Assembly (NCBI GenBank): GCA_023404095.1
Contig: JAEYDD010000053.1
Location: 1-64,000, forward strand
Length of the DNA stretch: 64,000 nucleotides
From: Pseudomonadota bacterium
Lineage (GTDB): Bacteria > Pseudomonadota > Alphaproteobacteria > Rhizobiales > Rhizobiaceae
Direction: 5' to 3'
A program made the translations under genes and the position numbers. The notes below the pieces were generated by a model. It was given only the letters and a program-made list of their open reading frames with translations. It was not told where the DNA came from and made no database searches. This document shows positions 1-7,367 of this stretch, in pieces (position 1 is the first letter of the stretch; every line of letters begins with the position of its first letter).

Positions 1-2
1 TC

Positions 3-254
3 TTCGACTTCTCCCAGAAAGAGAAGGACCTGATCGACCTGACCGGGATCGATGCGATGACCACGAAGTCGGGCAACCAGGCGTTCGCCTTCGTCGGCAC
101 GGAGAAGTTCTCCAAGACCGCCGGCGAACTGCGCTATGCCAAGGAGAAGGCCGACACCTACGCCTATGGCGACGTCAACGGCGACGGCAAGGCCGACTTC
201 GTCATCCACATCGACAGCCTGGTCGATTTCAAGGCCGACGACTTCCTGCTCTAA
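3..254 (+). CDS. C-terminal fragment of a serralysin/RTX-type calcium-binding protein (5' truncated by window edge)
   Basis: The reading frame is open from the left edge to the TAA at 252-254, so only the last 83 residues are visible. The fragment resembles the peptidase M10 serralysin C-terminal region that follows RTX nonapeptide repeats. It starts with FDFSQKEKDLIDLTGIDA, has a glycine- and aspartate-rich segment DVNGDGKADF and ends with a hydrophobic tail (VDFKADDFLL). Such tails often serve as uncleaved type I (ABC) secretion signals. Whether the missing upstream part holds a zinc protease domain or only calcium-binding repeats cannot be seen. The family is inferred from memory of these tails. 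Confidence 0.65.
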   Translation, partial: FDFSQKEKDLIDLTGIDAMTTKSGNQAFAFVGTEKFSKTAGELRYAKEKADTYAYGDVNGDGKADFVIHIDSLVDFKADDFLL

Positions 255-262
255 CGGCAACA

Positions 263-298
263 GGCCTCACGATCGGCGGACTGACCGGGCGTGAGGCC
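263..298 (+). terminator. Hairpin after the RTX-type gene
   Basis: Perfect 9-bp arms GGCCTCACG (263-271) and CGTGAGGCC (290-298) lie 8 bp after the stop codon at 254. No T-run follows directly, but a run of seven T occurs at about 330-336. It probably forms the transcript end. Confidence 0.5.
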
Positions 299-558
299 GT
301 AACACCTTGCTCATCGCAGCATGGGCGGCTTTTTTTGGGGGCGTGACATTATGGGACGCGACGGATCACTCGCCGGCCTGGCTCCTCCCTTGCCGAACCG
401 CCAAGGCTTGGTCGCGCGACTTATGCGCCGCGCCGCCGGGCGTTTGCGTCCGGAGCATAGGCGCCTTATCCTCGAGCATGTGGCCTGCGGTGAACGATGA
501 ACATCGGCGCCTTTGGAAGGTGGTGCTGTCGCACCACCGGAACGGCCGTGCACCGCGC
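299..558. other. Intergenic region between convergent genes
   Basis: Together with the hairpin at 263-298 this makes about 300 bp without a supported gene. A second hairpin, GGTGGTGC (519-526) and GCACCACC (531-538), sits just downstream of the minus-strand gene ending at 559 and could end its transcript. Reading frames crossing this stretch have low-complexity arginine/proline-rich products and no ribosome binding site, so I do not call them. Confidence 0.5.
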
Positions 559-819
559 TCAGTCGGCGCTTGGCAGCCGACGCATGGTGAACTCGATCCT
601 GTCGCCCTCCAGCGGCCGCCAGCTTTCCACTTCCGTCCAGTAGGCGGCCTTCGGCCAGGTGTCGAACCACTCGCGCGCCTTCTGCCGCGCGGCGTCCCGT
701 TCGAGAAGGAAGGTCTCGCGAATGAATTGCCCGTTGCGTCTTGCGGGGCGAGCCCGCCTGCTTTCTTCGATCCGCCGCTTCAGTCCGTCGAGCGGCGGAG
801 GACCTGGAATACGCGCCAT
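559..819 (-). CDS. Conserved hypothetical protein, 86 aa
   Basis: An 86-residue basic protein with no signal peptide or membrane segment. The start is well supported: on the minus strand a GGAGG lies seven bases before the ATG at 819. The protein has an arginine-rich N-terminal half (RRIEESRRARPARRNGQFIRE) and a C-terminal part rich in W and E (AREWFDTWPKAAYW). I do not recognise a domain. It is divergent from hemF, about 175 bp from the hemF start. Function unknown. Confidence 0.65.
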   Translation of the reverse strand: MARIPGPPPLDGLKRRIEESRRARPARRNGQFIRETFLLERDAARQKAREWFDTWPKAAYWTEVESWRPLEGDRIEFTMRRLPSAD

Positions 820-913
820 TCAGAAGCCTCCGGCAGCACATTCAAGCAACTAAGATAGGATGCCCCGGCGACTTTGGCGAGTCGCTTCCAGAAATGCGAT
901 TGCGACAGCGAAG

Positions 914-930
914 TTGCCAAACGTCGGCAA
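914..930. promoter_or_regulatory. Inverted repeat upstream of hemF (candidate operator)
   Basis: TTGCC (914-918), a 7-base spacer and GGCAA (926-930) form a perfect dyad 65 bp upstream of the chosen hemF start, in the divergent region with the 86-aa gene. The spacing and arms do not match the FNR consensus (TTGAT-N4-ATCAA), so the binding protein is unknown. Confidence 0.3.
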
Positions 931-995
931 AAAATGGGAAGTGTGCCGGAATTCGAATCGGCCGTACAATGCGGCCAGACAATCGGGAAATGACA

Positions 996-1907
996 ATGGA
1001 AAGACCGGACCTGCCGATGGGCCTGCCGGACGACATCGAAGAACGCAAGGCAAAGGCGCGCGACTGGTTCGAGGCGCTGCGCGACCAGTTGTGCCACATC
1101 TTCGAGACGCTGGAAGACGAACTGGAAGGTCCCCTGAGCGACCGCGAGCCGGGGCGGTTTGCCCCGCGCGACTGGCAGCGCGACGAGGGCCAGGGCGGCG
1201 GCGGGCGCATGTCCCTGATGTCGGGTCGCGTCTTCGAGAAGGTCGGCATCCATACGTCGACCGTTCACGGCGAATTCTCGCCCGAGTTCCGGAGCCAGAT
1301 CCCAGGCGCATCCGAGGATCCGCGCTTCTGGGCCTCGGGGATATCGCTGATCGCCCATCCGGTGAACCCCAACGTTCCGACCGTGCACATGAACACGCGG
1401 ATGGTCGTCACCACGAGCCACTGGTTCGGCGGCGGCGCCGACCTGACGCCGATGCTCGGGCGCCGGCGCGTGCAGACCGATCCCGATACGGTGCTGTTCC
1501 ATCGGGCGATGGAGATTGCCTGCAACCAGCATCCCGTCGCCGACTACGAGAAGTTCAAGGCCTGGTGCGACGAATACTTCTTCCTCAAGCACCGCAACGA
1601 GCCGCGCGGCACGGGCGGCATCTTCTATGACTGGCTGCATTCGCCGCAGGACAAGGGCGGTTGGGAGGCGGACTTCGCCTTCACCCGCGACGTCGGCCGC
1701 GCGTTCGGCCTGGTCTATCCGAAGATCGTTCGCAACAACTTCAACAATGGCTGGACCGAAGAGGATCGCGACGAACAGCTGGTCAGGCGCGGACGCTACG
1801 TCGAATTCAACCTGCTCTATGACCGGGGCACGATCTTCGGCCTGAAGACGGGTGGCAACGTCGAATCCATCCTGTCCTCGCTCCCCCCGGTCGTGCGCTG
1901 GCCCTGA
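996..1907 (+). CDS. hemF: Oxygen-dependent coproporphyrinogen III oxidase
   Basis: HemF oxidatively decarboxylates two propionate side chains of coproporphyrinogen III to give protoporphyrinogen IX in haem synthesis, using O2. The 303-residue product has the family's usual length. Signature segments are GGGADLTPM near residue 145, the block AWCDEYFFLKHRNEPRGTGG near 190-207, and the highly conserved C-terminal RGRYVEFNLLYDRGT near 264, ending in PPVVRWP. The ATG at 996 (MERPDLP) is chosen because homologues start just before the LPxGLPxDIEE motif; an in-frame ATG at 990 is also possible. The frame stays open much further upstream, but that part looks non-coding. It appears monocistronic. Confidence 0.95.
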   Translation: MERPDLPMGLPDDIEERKAKARDWFEALRDQLCHIFETLEDELEGPLSDREPGRFAPRDWQRDEGQGGGGRMSLMSGRVFEKVGIHTSTVHGEFSPEFRSQIPGASEDPRFWASGISLIAHPVNPNVPTVHMNTRMVVTTSHWFGGGADLTPMLGRRRVQTDPDTVLFHRAMEIACNQHPVADYEKFKAWCDEYFFLKHRNEPRGTGGIFYDWLHSPQDKGGWEADFAFTRDVGRAFGLVYPKIVRNNFNNGWTEEDRDEQLVRRGRYVEFNLLYDRGTIFGLKTGGNVESILSSLPPVVRWP

Positions 1908-2098
1908 TGCAGGCCGGGCGCCGTCGCGGTTTTTCGATGACGACAGACGTGAAATCGGAGGCCTAACGCGTCGAGGAGCCGGCCTGAAAGACTGCATCGC
2001 CTGAGCCGGCTTGCGCCAGATCAACGACGCCATCGCATACCGCGCTAGTCTTTTTCATGATACGATCGTCTCGCATGGTTCCATGGAGGAGGGTTATC

Positions 2099-2329
2099 AT
2101 GACGAATGTGACTGCCGGCATGCCGAACGACGCCGACATCATCAATTCCATCGCCGAGAAATTGCGCATCGAGAGCGGCAGCAATCTCCCGCGAGCCTAT
2201 TTCCTGGCGCAGGCCCGCCTGCAATTATCCCGCAAGCAGGCACCGGACAGGACGAGGGACGAGAAATATCAATCGTCGGCATGCTTCGACGCCTGGGCGA
2301 AACCGGAGCAGGGCCGGGCCAGCAACTGA
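2099..2329 (+). CDS. Small hypothetical protein, 76 aa
   Basis: A 76-residue soluble protein. The ATG at 2099 has a strong purine-rich ribosome binding site (GGAGGAGGG, about 5 bases away). The N-terminal half (DADIINSIAEKLRIESGSN) looks helical and is followed by a basic stretch (LQLSRKQAPDRTRDEK). No known domain was recognised. It lies between hemF and the DUF1059 gene on the same strand, with gaps of about 190 and 144 bp, so it may have its own promoter. Function unknown. Confidence 0.55.
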   Translation: MTNVTAGMPNDADIINSIAEKLRIESGSNLPRAYFLAQARLQLSRKQAPDRTRDEKYQSSACFDAWAKPEQGRASN

Positions 2330-2473
2330 AGCTCGGGGGCAATGCTGATCGCGGCGGGATGGAACCTCGCCGCGCGGTCCACGTTTTCATTGAATGCCGT
2401 AAGACATGCCGGCTGCCGAGCCTGGCCGGCAAGTGCCGAGATATGAAAACCAGCAAACGAAGGGAGACTTGCA

Positions 2474-2662
2474 ATGAGACTTTTCGAATGCGGAACCCTC
2501 GTCCCGGGTTGTGAATGGCATACACGCGCCGACAACGACGCAGAAGTCGTGCGCCGCGCCGTCGAGCACCTGCGCAACGCGCATGGCGAAACAGTCATTC
2601 GCGAAAACATGGTCGAGAACATCAAGGCGCGAATCGTCGACGAGAACAAGGTCGGCGCCTGA
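2474..2662 (+). CDS. DUF1059 family small protein
   Basis: A 62-residue protein matching the DUF1059 pattern. It starts with a short strand followed by CGTLVPGCEWHTRADNDAEV, then a helix containing VEHLRNAHG, and ends in a charged helix. Family members are described as small, possibly metal-binding proteins because of the conserved Cys/His (here C6, C13, H16 and the His of NAHG), but no function is established. The start has a good ribosome binding site (GGGAGA, 7 bases before the ATG). A strong hairpin follows at 2701-2725. Confidence 0.8.
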   Translation: MRLFECGTLVPGCEWHTRADNDAEVVRRAVEHLRNAHGETVIRENMVENIKARIVDENKVGA

Positions 2663-2700
2663 GCTGCACTTGAAGGCTTCATCCGAACCTGCAAGCGATA

Positions 2701-2725
2701 CACCGCCGCCTGTTGCGCGGCGGTG
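2701..2725. terminator. Terminator-like hairpin between convergent genes
   Basis: CACCGCCGC (2701-2709) pairs with GCGGCGGTG (2717-2725) across a 7-base loop. It lies between the DUF1059 gene (+) and the CCA-adding enzyme gene (-). GAAAAC follows on the plus strand, so there is no clear T-run in either direction. Confidence 0.45.
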
Positions 2726-2755
2726 CGAAAACTTCATCCGTAGCAAAAGAACCGG

Positions 2756-4012
2756 CTACCGCCCTATGCTTTCGGCCAGACGCAAAAGCAGGGTATCGCG
2801 ATCGAGGTTGAAGTTTGCCTCGACCCATTCGCTTTCCAGCGCGGCAAGCAGGTCACCTACCTTCGGCCCGGCGGGCACGCCGGCTGCGAGCACATCTGCG
2901 CCCGACAAGGGAAAGCTCGGCCGCGTCCAGCGCACCGCGCGAGCAAGGAGGCGCTGGCACAGCCCGACATAGGCCATCTGCGTCGGATCGTTCTCCGCCT
3001 TGCTTCTGGCGGAAGCGACCGCAAGCTTGAGCCGGGCGACAAGACCCTGCGGGCCGCTTCGGTAGAGCATGCGATCGAACGCGGTCTCTGCGATCGTCGC
3101 CGGTATCTCCGGCGCTGCCGCCCAATCGCCGAGAAACGCTGCTTCCGCGCGCGAAAGCTTGAGACGGACGGCAAGGGCTGCGAGCCGCTCCTCATCGGGC
3201 GGCACCACCGCTGCAAGCCGCAAGAGCGGCTCGGGCGTCCACCCGAACGCCTGCTCGGCGGCGACCAGACCCGGCATCGCGTCGATGCCCCACTTCTCCG
3301 TCTCCGGCAGGATCTCCGTCAGCACGCCGGATTGCCGCATCCACAGCAGCGCGCGGAACGGATCGGGTGCAGCAAGCAACTTCTTCGTCTCCGACCAGAC
3401 GCGCTCCGAAGACAGCGACTGCAGCTTGTCCTTCGCCCGTGCGCAGGCCCTGAGCCCGTCCGCATCCGGCCGCCCGCTACCGTAAAGGGCAAAGAAGCGG
3501 AAGAAGCGCAGGATACGCAGATGATCCTCGGATATTCGCTTGGCCGCATCGCCGATGAAGCGGATGGTACGGCTTTCGATGTCCGGCAGGCCGCCGACGA
3601 GATCGACCACCTCGCCCTCGATTGTCGCGTAAAGCGCGTTGATCGTCAGGTCGCGACGCTCCGCATCGTCCTGCCAGCTGGTGCCGAACGCCACCTGCGC
3701 GCGGCGCCCGTCCGTCTCCATGTCGCGCCGCAGCGTCGTCACCTCGAAGGGAACGCCACCGATGACCAGCGTCACCGTGCCGTGCTCGATGCCGGTCGGC
3801 ACCGCCTTGATGCCCGCAGCCTTGGCGCGCGCCACCACTTCGGCCGGCACAAGCGTCGTGGCGATGTCGATGTCGCCGGCTGGCAGGTTCATCAGGCTGT
3901 TGCGCACCGCCCCGCCGGCAATCCGCGCTTCTCCGCCATCGGCGTTCAGCATGGTCAGCACGCGCCTGAGCGCCGGCTCCCTGAACCAGTCCCGATCAGC
4001 AACCGATGTCAT
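2756..4012 (-). CDS. cca: CCA tRNA nucleotidyltransferase / poly(A) polymerase-family protein
   Basis: Class II CCA-adding enzyme that builds or repairs the 3' CCA end of tRNAs from CTP and ATP. In the 418-residue protein the nucleotidyltransferase head shows GGAVR (about 33-37) and the metal-binding DID of GDIDIAT (about 46-52). These are followed by RRDLTINAL (about 119-127) and the RRIL-type helix LRILRFFRFFALYG that marks the nucleobase-recognition region. The C-terminal half is helical. The start overlaps the stop of the Nudix gene by 4 bp (ATGA), so the two are translationally coupled and co-transcribed with DUF1285. Poly(A) polymerases share this fold, so strict CCA specificity is inferred. 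Confidence 0.9.
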   Translation of the reverse strand: MTSVADRDWFREPALRRVLTMLNADGGEARIAGGAVRNSLMNLPAGDIDIATTLVPAEVVARAKAAGIKAVPTGIEHGTVTLVIGGVPFEVTTLRRDMETDGRRAQVAFGTSWQDDAERRDLTINALYATIEGEVVDLVGGLPDIESRTIRFIGDAAKRISEDHLRILRFFRFFALYGSGRPDADGLRACARAKDKLQSLSSERVWSETKKLLAAPDPFRALLWMRQSGVLTEILPETEKWGIDAMPGLVAAEQAFGWTPEPLLRLAAVVPPDEERLAALAVRLKLSRAEAAFLGDWAAAPEIPATIAETAFDRMLYRSGPQGLVARLKLAVASARSKAENDPTQMAYVGLCQRLLARAVRWTRPSFPLSGADVLAAGVPAGPKVGDLLAALESEWVEANFNLDRDTLLLRLAESIGR

Positions 4013-4641
4013 GCGTAAAGCCTTTCATAGATCACCCGAACGATGCCGGCGGTGATGCCCCATATGTTTCGCCCCTCATAGGGCATGCGATAATAGTGAC
4101 GCTCGCTGCCTAGCCAGACGCCGCTGCCCATTTCGTGGTTGGCGGGGTCCATCAGGAAAGACAGGGGCACCTCGAACACGTCGGCCACCTCGGTCGGATT
4201 GAGGCTGAGCGAGAAGCCCGGCCTGACGATTGCCAGCACCGGCGTTATCCGGAAACCGGAAAGCGCCATGTAGTCCGGCAGTCTCCCGACCGGCTCGACC
4301 AGCCGGCGGTCCAGCCCGATCTCCTCCTCCGCCTCGCGCGCCGCGGCCGCTTCCACGTCGTGGTCCTCGTCGTCCACCGCCCCGCCCGGAAAGGCGATCT
4401 GCCCGGAGTGCTTGCGCAAGGTGGCGGTACGCTGCGTGAAGATGAGGCGCGCATCGTCGCCCTCGTCGATGGCAGCGACCAGCACGGCCGCGTCCTTCAG
4501 CTTCATTTCCTCCACATGCGGGATCGTCGCCGGGTTCAGCTTGGCATCACCGGTATCGCGCCAGCTGTCGGCGGTGATCGTCTGCGTCTGCGCGATCGCC
4601 CGCTTGCGGAATTCGGCCGCGCTGTAGAGGGAAAGGCTCAT
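4009..4641 (-). CDS. CoA-pyrophosphatase-type Nudix hydrolase
   Basis: A 210-residue Nudix protein that probably cleaves CoA and derivatives to 4'-phosphopantetheine and adenosine 3',5'-bisphosphate. Residues about 74-87 (LRKHSGQIAFPGG) match the extra motif typical of CoA-type Nudix enzymes. The Nudix catalytic helix follows as AREAEEEIGL (about 101-110), carrying the metal-binding glutamates. It overlaps DUF1285 upstream and cca downstream by 4 bp each, forming a tight three-gene operon. Substrate is inferred from the motif alone. Confidence 0.85.
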   Translation of the reverse strand: MSLSLYSAAEFRKRAIAQTQTITADSWRDTGDAKLNPATIPHVEEMKLKDAAVLVAAIDEGDDARLIFTQRTATLRKHSGQIAFPGGAVDDEDHDVEAAAAREAEEEIGLDRRLVEPVGRLPDYMALSGFRITPVLAIVRPGFSLSLNPTEVADVFEVPLSFLMDPANHEMGSGVWLGSERHYYRMPYEGRNIWGITAGIVRVIYERLYA

Positions 4642-5261
4642 CGCGACAGCGCGTCCAGTTCCGCCTGCGGCATGATCGGAAAGATGATACCGCCCGAGCG
4701 CACCACGAACATCGCCCTGCCCTCGAACTCCAGCGTCTCGCCGAGGGCGACGATGTCGTACATCACCGGCCGTGCCGCAAGGGCCTCCAGCCGGCCGCGC
4801 ACATGCAGGTAGGGTTTCAATTCTTTGTTACTGCCGTGGATGACAAAGCGCAGGGCGTGCTCGGCGCCGGCCTCGACCACATCGCCGACATTGGTGCGGA
4901 AGGTCAGCACCTGCTCGTCGCCCGCGCCGTGCGCATCCATCTCGACAGCGACGAAGGGCGCATCGACCACGCGGATGCCGACCTTTTCCACAGGTGTCAC
5001 GAGATAGGTCTTTCCGTCTTCCTCGCGGCGCAAAACGGTGGAAAACAGCCGCACCAGCGGCGCGCGGCCGATGGGCGTACCCATGTAGAACCACGTGCCG
5101 TCCGCGCGGATCTCCATGTCGATATCGCCGCAATCAGGTGGATTCCACTTGTCGACCGGCGGCAGACCGCGCTCCCGCCCGCCTTTGTCGGCCGCCGCGC
5201 GGGCAATCAGCGCCGCCAGTCCGGCGGCATCGCCCGAAGCCTGAATTTCGCCCTTCGCCAT
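4638..5261 (-). CDS. DUF1285 domain-containing protein
   Basis: A 207-residue cytosolic protein of the DUF1285 family. Typical family features are the PPVDKWNPPDCGDIDMEI segment near residues 29-46, WFYMGTPIGR near 51-60 and LVRLFSTVLRREEDGKTYLVTP. The ATG at 5261 is preferred because a GGGACGGA lies just upstream; the frame stays open further but the extension has no family similarity. First gene of the DUF1285-Nudix-cca operon, overlapping the Nudix start by 4 bp. It is divergent from moxR. Biochemical function unknown. Confidence 0.85.
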   Translation of the reverse strand: MAKGEIQASGDAAGLAALIARAAADKGGRERGLPPVDKWNPPDCGDIDMEIRADGTWFYMGTPIGRAPLVRLFSTVLRREEDGKTYLVTPVEKVGIRVVDAPFVAVEMDAHGAGDEQVLTFRTNVGDVVEAGAEHALRFVIHGSNKELKPYLHVRGRLEALAARPVMYDIVALGETLEFEGRAMFVVRSGGIIFPIMPQAELDALSR

Positions 5262-5316
5262 TGTTCCGTCCCGGTTGGCCCCTATCTCAAGCTCTTGTGA
5301 CGAGATAGACATTTCA

Positions 5317-5332
5317 TGCTGACTTGTCAGCA
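5317..5332. promoter_or_regulatory. Palindrome in the DUF1285/moxR divergent region
   Basis: TGCTGAC (5317-5323), two bases, then GTCAGCA (5326-5332) form a perfect 7-bp dyad. It lies 55 bp from the DUF1285 start and 90 bp from the moxR start, a plausible place for a shared operator. The cognate protein is unknown. Confidence 0.35.
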
Positions 5333-5421
5333 GCAGGAGAGCCGATAAGCTCAAAACTATCGGCCATTGGAACGGCACCCGCCAACCGGCGGGCGGCGGA
5401 AAAAGCGATCTGGAGACGATC

Positions 5422-6435
5422 ATGGGCGTTATGACATCCACCGAAGCAGCTCTGGACGAAAAAGCCGTCATCGCCGCAGCCGAACGCGCGCTTGCAGATA
5501 TAGCGCTGGTCCGCAAGGAAGTGGGCAAGGTCATCTTCGGACAGGAAAGCGTGGTGGAGCAGACGATGCTCGCGATCCTCTCCGGCGGCCACGCGCTGCT
5601 GGTCGGTGTGCCGGGCCTTGCGAAGACGAAGCTGGTGGCGACGCTCGGCACCGTGCTCGGCCTCGCCTCCAGCCGCATCCAGTTCACCCCTGACCTGATG
5701 CCCTCCGACATTCTGGGCTCGGAGGTGATGGACCAGGACGAAAACGGCAAGCGCTCCTTCCGTTTCGTGCCCGGACCGATCTTCACGCAACTGCTGATGG
5801 CCGACGAGATCAACCGAGCCTCGCCGCGCACCCAGTCTGCCCTCCTGCAGGCGATGCAGGAATATCATGTCACCGTTGCCGGCCGCGCCAACGACCTGCC
5901 CCGCCCCTTCCACGTGCTGGCGACGCAGAACCCGTTGGAGCAAGAAGGCACCTATCCGCTCCCCGAGGCGCAGCTTGACCGCTTCCTGCTGCAGGTCGAC
6001 GTGGGCTATCCCGACCTCGCCGCCGAGCGCCGTATCCTGCTGGAGACCACCGGCACCGCCGAGGCCGAAGCCAGCCAGGCGATCCCGGAGGGCAGGCTGC
6101 TGGAAATCCAGACCCTCATCCGCCAGATGCCGATCGGCGAAACCGTGCTGGACGCGATCCTGGCACTTGTGCGTTCCGCCCGTCCCGGCCATGGCAATGC
6201 CCGGACCGACAAGCAGGTCGCCTGGGGACCGGGGCCGCGCGCCGGCCAGGCGCTGATGCTGTGCGCCCGCGCGCGTGCACTCTACGAGGGCCGCCTCGCG
6301 CCGTCGGTGGACGACGTTCTGGCGCTTGCCGAACCGGTGCTGCAGCATCGCATGGCGCTGACCTTCTCCGCCCGCGCCGAGGGCATATCGGTGCGCGACG
6401 TGATTGCCTCGCTCGTCACGCAGGCCCGCGGCTGA
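5422..6435 (+). CDS. MoxR family AAA+ ATPase
   Basis: A 337-residue AAA+ ATPase of the MoxR/RavA branch, thought to act as a chaperone for metal-insertion or VWA-type partners. Walker A is GVPGLAKTK (about 62-70), Walker B LLMADEINRA (about 121-130) and the sensor region ATQNPLEQEGTYPLPEAQLDRF (about 172-193). The C-terminal lid helices are present. ATG 5422 (MGVMTS) follows a GGAGA; an in-frame ATG nine bases later is possible. First of a four-gene operon whose other members carry DUF58, BatA/DUF4159 and VWA-like parts, the standard MoxR arrangement. The homologous R. leguminosarum operon RL3499-RL3502 affects cell shape and envelope integrity (recalled, not checked). Confidence 0.92.
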   Translation: MGVMTSTEAALDEKAVIAAAERALADIALVRKEVGKVIFGQESVVEQTMLAILSGGHALLVGVPGLAKTKLVATLGTVLGLASSRIQFTPDLMPSDILGSEVMDQDENGKRSFRFVPGPIFTQLLMADEINRASPRTQSALLQAMQEYHVTVAGRANDLPRPFHVLATQNPLEQEGTYPLPEAQLDRFLLQVDVGYPDLAAERRILLETTGTAEAEASQAIPEGRLLEIQTLIRQMPIGETVLDAILALVRSARPGHGNARTDKQVAWGPGPRAGQALMLCARARALYEGRLAPSVDDVLALAEPVLQHRMALTFSARAEGISVRDVIASLVTQARG

Positions 6436-6446
6436 CGGGGCGCGTG

Positions 6447-7367
6447 ATGGCCTCCATCGGCACCACCGTCGAACGCACCCCTTCCGCAGACGTCCTCTCG
6501 CGGGCGCAGGCGCGCGCCGCACTGATGCCGGATTGTCTGGTCGAGGCCCGCAGGCTGGCCAACACGGTGATCTCCGGCTGGCACGGGCGGCGCAAGCGCG
6601 GCATCGGCGAGAACTTCTGGCAGTTCCGCCCCTATGTGGACGGCGAGAGCCTGTCGCGTATCGACTGGCGCCGCTCCGCCCGAGACGATCACACCTATGT
6701 GCGGGACCGCGAATGGGAAGCCGCCCACACGATCTGGCTCTGGGCGGACCTGTCGCCGTCGATGATGTACAAGTCAACGCTCGGCAGCGTCTCGAAAGAA
6801 AGCCGTGCGCTCGTCCTCATGCTGGCGCTGGCCGAAATCCTGGCGCGCTCCGGCGAAAGGATCGGCTGCCCGGGCGTCATGGAGCCGATCGCCGCGCGCA
6901 ATGCGGCAGAACGGCTGGCCACCGCCATCGCCCACAGTCCCCTTTCGGACGGGCTGCCGCGCACCGACATGATCCGCGGTTCCAGCGATATCGTGCTCAT
7001 CGGGGATTTCCTCGATCCGCCGGACAACGTGATGGAACGGCTCGGCCCGCTGGCGCGCCGGGGCCTGCGCGGCCATGTGGTCGAGATCGCCGATCCGGCC
7101 GAGGATCTGTTTCCCTATGCCGGACGGACCGAATTCACCGACCCCGAGACCGGCGACAAGCTGACCGCCGGCCGGGCGGAGACCTTGAAGGAGGATTACA
7201 CACGGGCCTATCAGGCACGGCGCGCGGCCCTGGCCGACAGCTTGCGTCATCTCGGCTGGAGCTTCATCGCCCACCGCACAGACCACCTCGCCTCCGAGGC
7301 CCTCGTCGCCGTGCACATGTACCTTTCCGGCCTGCCCGCCATGAAGGCCGGGGGTGAACGCCCATGA
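6447..7367 (+). CDS. DUF58 domain-containing protein
   Basis: A 306-residue DUF58 protein, the usual partner of MoxR ATPases. The core DUF58 signature is seen at GRRKRGIGENFWQFRPYVDGES (about 49-70), followed by RIDWRRSARDDHTYVRDREWE (about 73-93), and a VWA-like start WLWADLSPSM with the DxS metal-site remnant. ATG 6447 is chosen, 11 bp after the moxR stop; GTG 6444 is an alternative. Its stop overlaps the next start by 4 bp (ATGA), showing translational coupling. Probably a cytoplasmic adaptor in the envelope operon; its exact role is unknown. Confidence 0.9.
   Translation: MASIGTTVERTPSADVLSRAQARAALMPDCLVEARRLANTVISGWHGRRKRGIGENFWQFRPYVDGESLSRIDWRRSARDDHTYVRDREWEAAHTIWLWADLSPSMMYKSTLGSVSKESRALVLMLALAEILARSGERIGCPGVMEPIAARNAAERLATAIAHSPLSDGLPRTDMIRGSSDIVLIGDFLDPPDNVMERLGPLARRGLRGHVVEIADPAEDLFPYAGRTEFTDPETGDKLTAGRAETLKEDYTRAYQARRAALADSLRHLGWSFIAHRTDHLASEALVAVHMYLSGLPAMKAGGERP

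Noticed and set aside
307..858. Open frames on both strands across 307-858
   Set aside because: They are arginine/proline-rich and conflict with the 86-aa minus-strand gene, which has a good ribosome binding site.
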